From Trichobilharzia szidati (Eukaryota; Platyhelminthes; Trematoda; Strigeidida; Schistosomatidae): DNA of 64,000 bases. The notes beneath the pieces were generated by a model that made no database searches, was not told the DNA's origin, and saw only the letters and a list, made by a program, of their open reading frames with translations. Position numbers and translations under genes: made by a program. Shown one piece after another: positions 13,201 through 25,400 of the stretch; position 1 is the first letter of the stretch; the number at the start of each line of letters is the position of its first letter. Location: positions 32,932,804 to 32,996,803 of the forward strand of contig OX235277.1 of assembly GCA_944472155.2 (NCBI GenBank). Reading direction: 5' to 3'.

Positions 13201-16200
13201 CTAATGCCTAGTCTCTCTCAGTAAACGCCTCCATTTCTTTCATTCGGCCAACAATCAATCAGTTGACATTTGCTTCATCATCACATCGCGTTACAACTCT
13301 ACCGAATAGAATAGTGGTATTCTCAAACACCTTGATTCTCTTCCCTCTCATCTGTCATCCTCAAGCCGAAATGATCGCTTCCACCCACATTCAGAATACA
13401 CCTCTACTCCTTCGTCAAGCCTTGCACACAGATGTACGACGAGAACATGTGTGATGGGACTATCGGAACTGCAATCAACTTGCAGATTGCATACTGACTG
13501 CATCGCCCAGTTCACAAATCACAGATGTCACTACTCACCAGTTCAGTCTCACGAGTAGTGACACATTGCAGACAAATGACGCCATCTGCCTCCCACTCAA
13601 TCTCTCTCTCTCTCTCCCTTTCTCTCGCTTTATCCAACTCTATCTGCATCTCTGACTTTTTCAGTTATTGGTGAGAAATGAAGTGGACTCACGTGTCGTG
13701 GTTTCTACAGGCGACGCCATCTCCTTCGCCGTGGTAACTGCAGCTTCTGAAGAAGGTGAAAATCACATGCATCCGAATTAGAAATCGACAAATGCATCAT
13801 TTTATGTAAGGAGGTTGACTTGACCTCGAGGATATCGTCACGTCGCTCTGTGTATACTTGTTCACGTGAGATGTCTGGAGCGTGTTCAGTCTTCCTCTGT
13901 GGGTGGGTGGTTGGCTGGGTGTATACAGTGTTACTGTCACTTGTTGAAAATCACATCATTCCCGTGGTTAATGATTTCCACTTCGACTGTGTATTCACGT
14001 ATATTCGTCTAATGCCTAGTCTCTCTCAGTAAACGCCTCCATTTCTTTCATTCGGCCAACAATCAATCAGTTGACATTTGCTTCATCATCACATCGCGTT
14101 ACAACTCTACCGAATAGAATAGTGGTATTCTCAAACACCTTGATTCTCTTCCCTCTCATCTGTCATCCTCAAGCCGAAATGATCGCTTCCACCCACATTC
14201 AGAATACACCTCTACTCCTTCGTCAAGCCTTGCACACAGATGTACGACGAGAACATGTGTGATGGGACTATCGGAACTGCAATCAACTTGCAGATTGCAT
14301 ACTGACTGCATCGCCCAGTTCACAAATCACAGATGTCACTACTCACCAGTTCAGTCTCACGAGTAGTGACACATTGCAGACAAATGACGCCATCTGTCTC
14401 CCGCTCAATCTCTCTCTCTCTCCCTTTCTCTCGCTTTATCCAACTCTATCTGCATCTCTGACTTTTTCAGTTATTGGTGAGAAATGAAGTGGACTCACGT
14501 GTCGTGGTTTCTACAGGCGACGCCATCTCCTTCGCCGTGGTAACTGCAGCTTCTGAAGAAGGTGAAAATCACATGCATCCGAATTAGAAATCGACAAATG
14601 CATCATTTTATGTAAGGAGGTTGACTTGACCTCGAGGATATCGTCACGTCGCTCTGTGTATACTTGTTCACGTGAGATGTCTGGAGCGTGTTCAGTCTTC
14701 CTCTGTGGGTGGGTGGTTGGCTGGGTGTATACAGTGTTACTGTCACTTGTTGAAAATCACATCATTCCCGTGGTTAATGATTTCCACTTCGACTGTGTAT
14801 TCACGTATATTCGTCTAATGCCTAGTCTCTCTCAGTAAACGCCTCCATTTCTTTCATTCGGCCAACAATCAATCAGTTGACATTTGCTTCATCATCACAT
14901 CGCGTTACAACTCTACCGAATAGAATAGTGGTATTCTCAAACACCTTGATTCTCTTCCCTCTCATCTGTCATCCTCAAGCCGAAATGATCGCTTCCACCC
15001 ACATTCAGAATACACCTCTACTCCTTCGTCAAGCCTTGCACACAGATGTACGACGAGAACATGTGTGATGGGACTATCGGAACTGCAATCAACTTGCAGA
15101 TTGCATACTGACTGCATCGCCCAGTTCACAAATCACAGATGTCACTACTCACCAGTTCAGTCTCACGAGTAGTGACACTTTGCAGACAAATGACGCCATC
15201 TGTCTCCCGCTCAATCTCTCTCTCTCTCTCCCTTTCTCTCGCTTTATCCAACTCTATCTGCATCTCTGACTTTTTCAGTTATTGGTGAGAAATGAAGTGG
15301 ACTCACGTGTCGTGGTTTCTACAGGCGACGCCATCTCCTTCGCCGTGGTAACTGCAGCTTCTGAAGAAGGTGAAAATCACATGCATCCGAATTAGAAATC
15401 GACAAATGCATCATTTTATGTAAGGAGGTTGACTTGACCTCGAGGATATCGTCACGTCGCTCTGTGTATACTTGTTCACGTGAGATGTCTGGAGCGTGTT
15501 CAGTCTTCCTCTGTGGGTGGGTGGTTGGCTGGGTGTATACAGTGTTACTGTCACTTGTTGAAAATCACATCATTCCCGTGGTTAATGATTTCCACTTCGA
15601 CTGTGTATTCACGTATATTCGTCTAATGCCTAGTCTCTCTCAGTAAACGCCTCCATTTCTTTCATTCGGCCAACAATCAATCAGTTGACATTTGCTTCAT
15701 CATCACATCGCGTTACAACTCTACCGAATAGAATAGTGGTATTCTCAAACACCTTGATTCTCTTCCCTCTCATCTGTCATCCTCAAGCCGAAATGATCGC
15801 TTCCACCCACATTCAGAATACACCTCTACTCCTTCGTCAAGCCTTGCACACAGATGTACGACGAGAACATGTGTGATGGGACTATCGGAACTGCAATCAA
15901 CTTGCAGATTGCATACTGACTGCATCGCCCAGTTCACAAATCACAGATGTCACTACTCACCAGTTCAGTCTCACGAGTAGTGACACATTGCAGACAAATG
16001 ACGCCATCTGTCTCCCGCTCAATCTCTCTCTCTCTCTCCCTTTCTCTCGCTTTATCCAACTCTATCTGCATCTCTGACTTTTTCAGTTATTGGTGAGAAA
16101 TGAAGTGGACTCACGTGTCGTGGTTTCTACAGGCGACGCCATCTCCTTCGCCGTGGTAACTGCAGCTTCTGAAGAAGGTGAAAATCACATGCATCCGAAT

Positions 16201-17647
16201 TAGAAATCGACAAATGCATCATTTTATGTAAGGAGGTTGACTTGACCTCGAGGATATCGTCACGTCGCTCTGTGTATACTTGTTCACGTGAGATGTCTGG
16301 AGCGTGTTCAGTCTTCCTCTGTGGGTGGGTGGTTGGCTGGGTGTATACAGTGTTACTGTCACTTGTTGAAAATCACATCATTCCCGTGGTTAATGATTTC
16401 CACTTCGACTGTGTATTCACGTATATTCGTCTAATGCCTAGTCTCTCTCAGTAAACGCCTCCATTTCTTTCATTCGGCCAACAATCAATCAGTTGACATT
16501 TGCTTCATCATCACATCGCGTTACAACTCTACCGAATAGAATAGTGGTATTCTCAAACACCTTGATTCTCTTCCCTCTCATCTGTCATCCTCAAGCCGAA
16601 ATGATCGCTTCCACCCACATTCAGAATACACCTCTACTCCTTCGTCAAGCCTTGCACACAGATGTACGACGAGAACATGTGTGATGGGACTATCGGAACT
16701 GCAATCAACTTGCAGATTGCATACTGACTGCATCGCCCAGTTCACAAATCACAGATGTCACTACTCACCAGTTCAGTCTCACGAGTAGTGACACATTGCA
16801 GACAAATGACGCCATCTGTCTCCCGCTCACTCTCTCTCTCTCTCTCCCTTTCTCTCGCTTTATCCAACTCTATCTGCATCTCTGACTTTTTCAGTTATTG
16901 GTGAGAAATGAAGTGGACTCACGTGTCGTGGTTTCTACAGGCGACGCCATCTCCTTCGCCGTGGTAACTGCAGCTTCTGAAGAAGGTGAAAATCACATGC
17001 ATCCGAATTAGAAATCGACAAATGCATCATTTTATGTAAGGAGGTTGACTTGACCTCGAGGATATCGTCACGTCGCTCTGTGTATACTTGTTCACGTGAG
17101 ATGTCTGGAGCGTGTTCAGTCTTCCTCTGTGGGTGGGTGGTTGGCTGGGTGTATACAGTGTTACTGTCACTTGTTGAAAATCACATCATTCCCGTGGTTA
17201 ATGATTTCCACTTCGACTGTGTATTCACGTATATTCGTCTAATGCCTAGTCTCTCTCAGTAAACGCCTCCATTTCTTTCATTCGGCCAACAATCAATCAG
17301 TTGACATTTGCTTCATCATCACATCGCGTTACAACTCTACCGAATAGAATAGTGGTATTCTCAAACACCTTGATTCTCTTCCCTCTCATCTGTCATCCTC
17401 AAGCCGAAATGATCGCTTCCACCCACATTCAGAATACACCTCTACTCCTTCGTCAAGCCTTGCACACAGATGTACGACGAGAACATGTGTGATGGGACTA
17501 TCGGAACTGCAATCAACTTGCAGATTGCATACTGACTGCATCGCCCAGTTCACAAATCACAGATGTCACTACTCACCAGTTCAGTCTCACGAGTAGTGAC
17601 ACATTGCAGACAAATGACGCCATCTGTCTCCCGCTCAATCTCTCTCT
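1216..17647 (+). repeat. 808-bp satellite array, about 20.3 units
   Basis: Twenty successive copies repeat at 804, 806 or 808 bp. The length changes come from one (TC)n tract per unit. A marker point (the TTG of the 70-codon frame) falls at 1710, 2514, 3322, 4128, 4936, 5744, 6548, 7356, 8164, 8972, 9780, 10588, 11396, 12204, 13012, 13820, 14626, 15434, 16242 and 17050. Beyond the TC tract I saw only scattered single-base differences (for example 1927, 1943, 7124, 8863, 10013, 10325, 10356, 13589, 13595, 15179, 16830), so units are well over 99% identical. Each unit holds an 11-bp inverted repeat and two CACGTG sites. The two open frames per unit begin at TTG, not ATG, and are probably not genes. 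The first about 35 bp at the left edge are diverged; the right edge is lost in the gap. I do not recognise the family; a named schistosome satellite is possible. Confidence 0.97.
1416..1453. repeat. 11-bp hairpin within the satellite unit (first copy)
   Basis: Arms 1416-1426 (TGTCACTACTC) and 1443-1453 (GAGTAGTGACA) are perfect reverse complements around a 16-nt spacer. The motif recurs in every unit. In the unit near 10325 one base changes A to G, which still allows a G-U pair if transcribed from the + strand. It could be a transcript hairpin or cruciform, or a trace of how the unit arose; function is unknown. Confidence 0.8.
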
Positions 17648-18145
17648 NNNNNNNNNNNNNNNNNNNNNNNNNNNNNNNNNNNNNNNNNNNNNNNNNNNNN
17701 NNNNNNNNNNNNNNNNNNNNNNNNNNNNNNNNNNNNNNNNNNNNNNNNNNNNNNNNNNNNNNNNNNNNNNNNNNNNNNNNNNNNNNNNNNNNNNNNNNNN
17801 NNNNNNNNNNNNNNNNNNNNNNNNNNNNNNNNNNNNNNNNNNNNNNNNNNNNNNNNNNNNNNNNNNNNNNNNNNNNNNNNNNNNNNNNNNNNNNNNNNNN
17901 NNNNNNNNNNNNNNNNNNNNNNNNNNNNNNNNNNNNNNNNNNNNNNNNNNNNNNNNNNNNNNNNNNNNNNNNNNNNNNNNNNNNNNNNNNNNNNNNNNNN
18001 NNNNNNNNNNNNNNNNNNNNNNNNNNNNNNNNNNNNNNNNNNNNNNNNNNNNNNNNNNNNNNNNNNNNNNNNNNNNNNNNNNNNNNNNNNNNNNNNNNNN
18101 NNNNNNNNNNNNNNNNNNNNNNNNNNNNNNNNNNNNNNNNNNNNN
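17648..18145. other. Assembly gap (498 N)
   Basis: A run of N begins inside the (TC)n tract of a satellite unit. The sequence right of the gap shows no satellite similarity. The right end of the array, any further units and possibly upstream ASAP exons are hidden here. Open frames running through the Ns are artefacts. Confidence 1.
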
Positions 18146-18665
18146 AAAAATGTACCATTTGAAGGTAAAGCTGAATACAGTTAGTTCGATTTGTTTTCAT
18201 TAAATTGTTTCACTGGGTAAGATTTGATTTTACACTCCTCACATGTATATTTGGGAATAATCCTGTCGCATAGTTTTTTTCTTCTAAGGTGTAAGAAATT
18301 TTATATTTACTGACTGAATCGCACCAGTTGTCACTTTTTGGACAACATAATCAGCCGTGTATATATTGAGGCTCCTAAGTGATGCACTGCATAGTTATGT
18401 TGATCAGCAGATGAAGGGAGCATGCTGATGTCTCGGGTTATATGGGTGGTTGATTGATAAACATCCAAGGTGTAAATTGACTGTATTACTACATGCATCT
18501 TCCATTAATTCATTTCAACATGGGTGGCGCGTAAATGTTGATAGTAAAACAAAAAGCAACTTGGATTCTTTTGATGAAAGATTATTTAATCTATAAGTAG
18601 ACTGATTCACAAACACTATGTGAGACGTAAACCGCGATGGCCTTTGGTACAGTGATTCACAACAT
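18146..18665. other. Unassigned intronic or 5' sequence
   Basis: AT-rich sequence with no convincing exon, no repeat I can match elsewhere in the window and no long open frame. The preceding ASAP exon (first CxxC of the zinc finger) is not visible here. Confidence 0.5.
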
Positions 18666-18669
18666 CTGG

Positions 18670-19135
18670 ATTTTTACAGGATTCATCATGAGCTGACAGT
18701 GGTTAGAGAACCATTTGAAAACCTCGGAGTACTGAGCAGCCGTTCCGTCCGCCTACTTTGGAACTCGTCAGGAGTACGCACCCACACTGTGGGGTTCGAA
18801 CCCCGGACATTCCGGTTACAAGGCGATCTCGTAGATCATTCAGCCACTGGGACCCGGTCCAATGGTCAGCTCATGAATTTCAACTTCTGCCAATTCACGA
18901 CATATCGCGACCATTGAACCATTGGATTGGATCCCAGTGGCTTAATGGTCTACGAGCCCGCCTTGTAACTGGAAGGTCGTGGGTTCGAACCCTTGTGGTG
19001 GGTGCGTACCGTTGATGAGCCCAAAACTAGGACGACACATCTGTTTAGTACTCCCAGCTGGTTTTCCAATGATTCTCTAACCGATGTCAACTCATGATGA
19101 AATCCTGTAACGAATCAATCAAATCCCTACAAACC
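18670..19135. mobile_element. Head-to-head pair of SM-alpha-like retroposons
   Basis: A minus-strand copy (about 18670-18920) is followed directly by a plus-strand copy (about 18921-19135). Both carry a tRNA-like B box (GGGTTCGAACCC) beside a phrase like CAGTGG-TTAATGGTCTA. Both have the degenerate hammerhead region: on the plus copy TTGATGAG near 19012 and CGACAC near 19031, where the catalytic core needs CTGATGA and GAAA. On the minus copy the first box is CTGACGA but the second reads GGAA. Neither should self-cleave. Together they form a palindrome of over 400 bp. Confidence 0.75.
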
Positions 19136-19284
19136 AATACTTGAACATCTGGATTTTATTAGATAAAAAATTTTATTCAATAATCACAGACAGATATAGC
19201 CTTGATATTGTTAACGTTTCACTTTCATCATAATCTGTTTATTCTAATCTCTTCTTTATCGTTGTTGTTGCTCACTTTGTATAG

Positions 19285-19418
19285 ATCCTGAATGGGTTAG
19301 TGTAAATCTAGGCATATTAATATGCTTAGAATGCTGTGGAGCACATAGAGAATTGGGTGTACACTATTCACGAACACAATCATTATTAATGGATGAATTG
19401 TCTACCAATCAGTTATTG
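19285..19418 (+). CDS. ASAP: ASAP exon: second half of ArfGAP zinc finger
   Basis: Acceptor ...TATAG, donor GTACGT. It starts with two bases that complete a codon (Asp if the previous exon ends in G) and ends in phase 0. Translation gives [20 protein letters not shown] and then [22 protein letters not shown] is the second cysteine pair of the CxxC-x16-CxxC zinc finger and the Arg of HRELG is the GTP-hydrolysis arginine finger. The first CxxC must be on an upstream exon. Confidence 0.95.
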
Positions 19419-22400
19419 GTACGTTTTATTTAAAAATTGTTATCATTTTTTGTTGATTTGCTTTTGTTTCCCGTGCTTTGAAGTCCCAGTAGCGGTGGTG
19501 TTGTCTTTACGGGGTGTAGATGCTAACTTCGTACACCGAAACTTCCCAATCTAACGGCCTTACCACTGGCTAATCGAGGTTTAGAAGTGTGTTGGCTGGG
19601 AATCGAACCCCGGACCACGTTTGGTGTTGTTGGCTAGCATTCTGCTATTGAACTACCACCGATCAATAGTTACTTCTATGTCACGTTGATCGAGTTTGCT
19701 TGAATCACTGGTGAAGCAGTCCTTTAAAGTCACATCACGTCAGAAAGGATTGTAGCATGGCAATCAAGTAAAATGTAATTGTGTTCTTAGAATGACTAAT
19801 AATTCAGTAATACTGTTGTCTCAGTGTAAGTAGTAGTGTAACAACAGAAGACAAGGGCCAGGCAACAGATCGTTTTTTAAAGAAATCAAAGCATATTTAT
19901 ACATTTTCATGTACATTATTATAGATTAGTTAAGCAAACAAACACAGTCTTCCGATTGGCTGTTTCTCACGTAAAGTTAATCTTTCATCTATTTGTGACT
20001 GTTTCTTGAATATCAAATCCTCTATATGTTAACTGTATCCACCTACGCAAAGTCTGCTGTGGTTGGTTTTGAATCAGTCTTTGTTCATATTTTCTCACGA
20101 CAAATCTTGAGAACTTAAACATTGACGTAAATTACTGTCTACCAATTTGGCTAGTAGACAGTTCTCACCACAGTAGTAGTTGAAGCAGAAGCTAAGATGG
20201 GTCAACCCAAAAATATAAACTTCGACTGACTTCTGCGGTTATGCTTTGTAAACAGTGGGATTCGTTGTAGTGACATGACTTTTAGAAATTTAATCGTTTA
20301 AGAAGCTCCTACAAGCAGAAATCTGATAGACTTTGTCGTCACACGAAACGGATACCTTTTATGTTTTGAATAAATCTAAAGGAAAACATCTTCCACTGTG
20401 CATTGTCTCTCCTGCTTCTCCTTTTTCCATCGACTTGCTTACAGATTATGTATCTTAAGCTGTGTCTTGATTGAAATTTACACGCGATTGAACGAATACT
20501 CTTGTCTTCGTCCATTTACTCTGAGAGTGGTGTATGCATCAAGCTTCCTTTTTTTCGTTAATATAGCATGCCTGAAGTGAAAGTGTTGAAAGTGCATCCC
20601 GTTAACTCTAATGCATTGTAAGCCATACACAAAGAAATTTTCTTCACTAGTGGTCTCTTAGTGTGTCAATTGCTTCCACCACACGAGCTGCTTGGCTTTT
20701 TTTCCACTGATCAGCGTTATCGTTTCGCGGTTTCGTTAAAAAATATGCATCCAGTCAGTGAACCTCAGCATCTGACTTTTCTAATCGTGACAGTTCAATA
20801 GGTTAAATAGAAATTAACTTCAATATACGTGATAATTCCCTTTCATACAATACGTTTTCAATATTCCAAAAGACTGATTACTGAACAAAGAATATTCTTT
20901 TCGATAACCTGCTCTTCATCAGGTTCTACAGTTATGTATCTATAATAATGAAAGAATTAGGGTTATTAACAACATTAATGTTTGGATAACATTCACCCAC
21001 TTCCTCACACATTGGAAGATGTTTATTATTAAAACATAAACATGGTACATTATAGGCACCATGAGATGCACGTCTCAAAAAATTTCAGTTTTTGCGAAGG
21101 CTGGGATACTGTCCGGACGCCCAAATCCCGATGCAAGTGATTATCTCAAGTTGCCATCTATGAGTCTAGTCTACAAGGCAGTGAATCAGCATCAGAATCT
21201 AGTTCCTGTGATTGTTGGTTACCAAAACAGATTTATACACCATTCGATTCTTTTATATTCTGGAGCTCTTGTACACCACAGGTTTAAAATCAGGGATTTC
21301 CAGCTCCCTCTAGATATACAGACCTACGTATCCATCAGTCCAGTTATAAGCACCATACGTTCACCTTCCTTATTTCACTTTTGAAAAGGGACACTCCACC
21401 CGCGTGCAGGCAGTGAATAGAACTTACCTGGTTGGCAGAGGCTATGAACTCGTGGCGGCCGAATGAGAGCATTTCAAGAGGAATACCGAAGTCCACCCAC
21501 CCTCGACCGTAACAAGTCGTTTATGGGGTCATTGTGAGCCTCTTACACCCTAATGCATCAAGTAATAATTAATATCAGTAATACTGAATGGTTTGCTTTT
21601 CTCTGTATTTTTGATAATATTCTTTTTTTTTCACAGTTACCTCGATTTATCGGGAACCAATTGTTCAACAGTGTTTTTGAATCTAGTCTACCAGCAGAAG
21701 TTAAACCGAATGCTACAGATGCTGTAAGGTAAGCACTCTTTAGTCTGCGTTTGTGTGTGCATGTAGATAATCTACGTATCGTTTAAATTTATTTTTGCTA
21801 ATGGAACTATCACCTTACGATAACAAGTAATAGACACATGGGGACTTAAGTAAGCTGTGTCAAACCATGCTGTTGACAAAATATTTTCCTTTGAATTGAC
21901 GGAAATATAAACACTTTTGCTGTATGTTTTTTTCTGATAATCTCCTTCTTTTCACCGTCATACTCTAAATATTTAATCCAAAAATTATTTAAAGCTTTTT
22001 TCCAAAGATTATTTGCTAATTGACTAGTTAGTTTGCTTAGTTTTGTCTGTTCCAATTAGTGAGTACCATAAGATGCTACTTTTACTGGAATTAAACCACC
22101 ACATCTATTGAAGTATTCTAAACCTGATGCGACTGAGGGTGGTTAGACTGGTCTTCCTCTCGAAATGATGTCATGTTGCCAAGCATTTAAGGCCTCTGCC
22201 GGCCAGATAAGTCCTTTCCACTGCTTTCACTCCACAGAGGTGTTTCTCACGAAAGTGCAAGGGTGAACACAAATGTCTGTCGGCTACATCTGGACTAGTG
22301 GGAAAGATTAATGAGGCATAACTTAATGAAGACCTTTACAAATTTACAGAATTTCGACAATGAATACATCTGTTCCTTGTCGCCAAGAGGACTCTCGTTG

Positions 22401-25400
22401 GTTGTGTAGACCTTCTTATTGAACTGAGATAAACAGTCAATGTCTTCACAGACTGGTACTTTGTTTTCGCTCAACTATCCCCGAAAATTTTTAACAACAA
22501 AGCTTTACTTCAGACAACATAGCTTGTCGAAGAAGGCGGTGGCCTAGCGTGCGTAGTGTATGTTTCAGTTGCCTCAATCAATGGCTAGTGGAGTTCATTT
22601 ATGAGGAGTTTGTTTGTAGGGATTTAATTGATATCAAGATTGATCACCACCCGACTTCAGTTAGTGAGTGACTGTAAACCAAAGCGTATTGGCCAGTTGT
22701 TCCATCCTTTGTTTGGTACTCCTCACTAGTACGCACTCATGATGCCACCAAAAATCAACCCAGGACCTTCAGGCTACAAGGGAAGTTCGTAAACCATTCA
22801 GTCACTGGAATGAAATCCAGTGACCTGTCAATTCTAACTTTTGTTGATTCGTGGTATATAGTGCAACCGGCAGTCAATGTCATCAGCTTAGGAGTCCCAC
22901 ACAAGGAGGAAGTAGCTATCCAGCACTCCTTAGTCTTCCATGGTTCGCTAACTGAAATCAGTCGACTATGTCGACGGGCAATGTTAGGTGACGTAGGATC
23001 AGTTTGGAAAAGAGAAAGCGACTAATGGTCAAAACCAAAACATGAAATCAGTCCATGAAATCTTTAACAGTTAGTATAAGCCACGTTGGGAGATGCTGAC
23101 CTCCAGACTGGTTGGGGTGCTTAGGATAGTAATAATCAATGACTGGAGACAATTCGTGATATTGCTCAAAATCTTTCTCAATGACAGCGCAGATGCATTC
23201 ACTCTTTATGATTTGTCGTATCCAGTAAAACTCCGTTGTTCTTACATATTGCTATTCTTTTTCCCTCACACATATGCTTATTATTTGTCTTTTGAACCTC
23301 CCTTTACTATACTCTCTTGATTTGTGTGCTAAATGGAGTGTGACAACTCGAAATGGTGCGCTTCAATGCAAAGTCATATATAGAAACCAGTCAGTCAGTC
23401 AGCTGAAGTCAGATCATGATCAAATTTGAGTTCATTTACGAATTTACAATCTCCCTCTGATATGTTGCTTCACTTTCACAGCCGTCATCTATGAAAACTT
23501 TTATCTTATTTTAGCCAATAAAGCTCCTTTCGAGTACTTCATTACAATTTCCTTATTCATGTTGTTTAATTTATGATGTATGGCTTCACTGTAAACTATA
23601 ATGTACTCATTCTTTTCAATTTATTCCACTTGAATTATTTGATTTTATTTTTTTACAGTGATGCTGATGGAATGACTCAAAGACGTGCATTTATCAAATC
23701 AAAATATGTTGATCGACGTTTCATAACAAAAACTACATCGAATTTATTATTGGATAATGATATTGGCAGTAATAATATGAAATTAGATGATATGAATACT
23801 AGTTCAACTGCTTCTGTTGTCACTACAACACGTGATCCAGTTTCACAACGATTCTTAAGACGAGATTTGTTAAGAGCAGTGAAAACTGGAGATCTACCTT
23901 TATTAATACAAGTAAGCCATGACATTTTCAACTGGATCTTTTATTTGATGTGATTCAGTGTTAGTGCCCATCATCTTTCCTTGCTAGTTGCACTTGCTTC
24001 TTTTTCACACAAAGCACTGGTCGTTTCACGCGAATGGCGATAGCTTCTGCTGTTCGGAGTATGCAGAAAAGGACTGTTCTCCTTCTGTGAATAAGAAGGC
24101 CAACAGAACTCGCTCCATCACAAGCGCAGTTGAATTGGTAGATACAATTAGAAGGGGCTAGTCTAGGTACTTCATCTTTCAATCGGGGAATCACCATCGT
24201 TCGTTTAGAAAACATAACTTCTAGTTTACCGGCATTCAAAGGTCTTTGATTAGACTTTCTTAAGTTGTTAGTAATTATTTCACTGGCTGCGTCACTCCTG
24301 AATTGCAGTCGTATACTTAAAGGCTTCTTAATTACACAATTAGAACATTCCTTTTCTGCATACTCCAAACAGCAGACGCTATCGCGATTCGCTTGAAACG
24401 ACCTGTGCTTTGTGTGAAAAAGAAGCAAGTTCAGCTAGCCACTAGTACTGCCCTGATCAGCCTTCAGTGGAGACTATTCATTCATGAATTCGTATTATCA
24501 TCTTTCCTAATTTGCCTGTCTGATATTCAGTGTGTATTGTTGTGTTGATGCTGTCGAAGTGTAATCCATTGATATGATCATTATTGATTCGATGTCATTT
24601 AAACACCATTAATGTTGTTAATAACACTAATTCATTCACTATTATGGATGCGTATAACTGTAGAACGTGATGAAGAGCAGGTTACCGAAAAGAATATTCT
24701 TTGTTCAGTAACCATTCTTTTGAAAAATTTCAATGGGCATTTTTCATATTAATTTTTTTGTTGGATATATCTCAGAGAGAAGCAGTACTATTTACTGGAT
24801 GATATTTCGAACATAATTTATTGATCCCCAAGTATATCATTTCTAAGTACACAACTTGGAAACTTGATTTTTACAGTTTTCATCCTTCTTTCCCATTTGT
24901 CATGGGACTAGAAGATTTTTCCAAATACCTGGTAGAGGTTTTGAGATATTCCTTTTGCACATGATCTCAGTTGATTCGGCAGAACAAAACTCCCGTTATC
25001 AATCTCTCTCTACACCCTGTGACATTAAATTTTAATAATGTCACTTTGTCCCATCCTATTGCATTCGTCTTCTTATAATGCTGTGTATCTGAGCGTTTTT
25101 CTAGGTTTTATTAGGTTCAATATGCCAACTCAACGATAGGTACTGTTCAGTTCGTTTGCTAGTCGGAAAGTCATAAAACTGAAACTTTCAATGCTAGTTT
25201 GCATCATAAAACGAAAATAGAGCAGGAAGTTAGTGTTTACAGAAAACCCACATGTTCAAATCGATATTCTGACTTCGGTTCATCCTACCCGATGTCAGCG
25301 AAAGTACCATTTATGAAATCTTTAAGTAATAGGGCAAAAAAGGCCTAAATAGTACCGAAGAAAATCTGTGTCAGGAAATAAGAAATAAAAAAAGGTTTGG

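Noticed and set aside
1216..17647. CRISPR array or ribosomal/spliced-leader gene array
   Set aside because: No repeat-spacer pattern, no rRNA similarity seen, and no spliced-leader sequence or its splice donor found in the unit. Also no hammerhead boxes in either strand of the unit.
17550..18203. Three long frames across the gap
   Set aside because: They consist almost wholly of undetermined residues from the run of N.
21061..21384. 107-codon ATG frame as a gene
   Set aside because: Within dispersed repeat R; the copies at 22.1 and 39.0 kb do not keep the frame.
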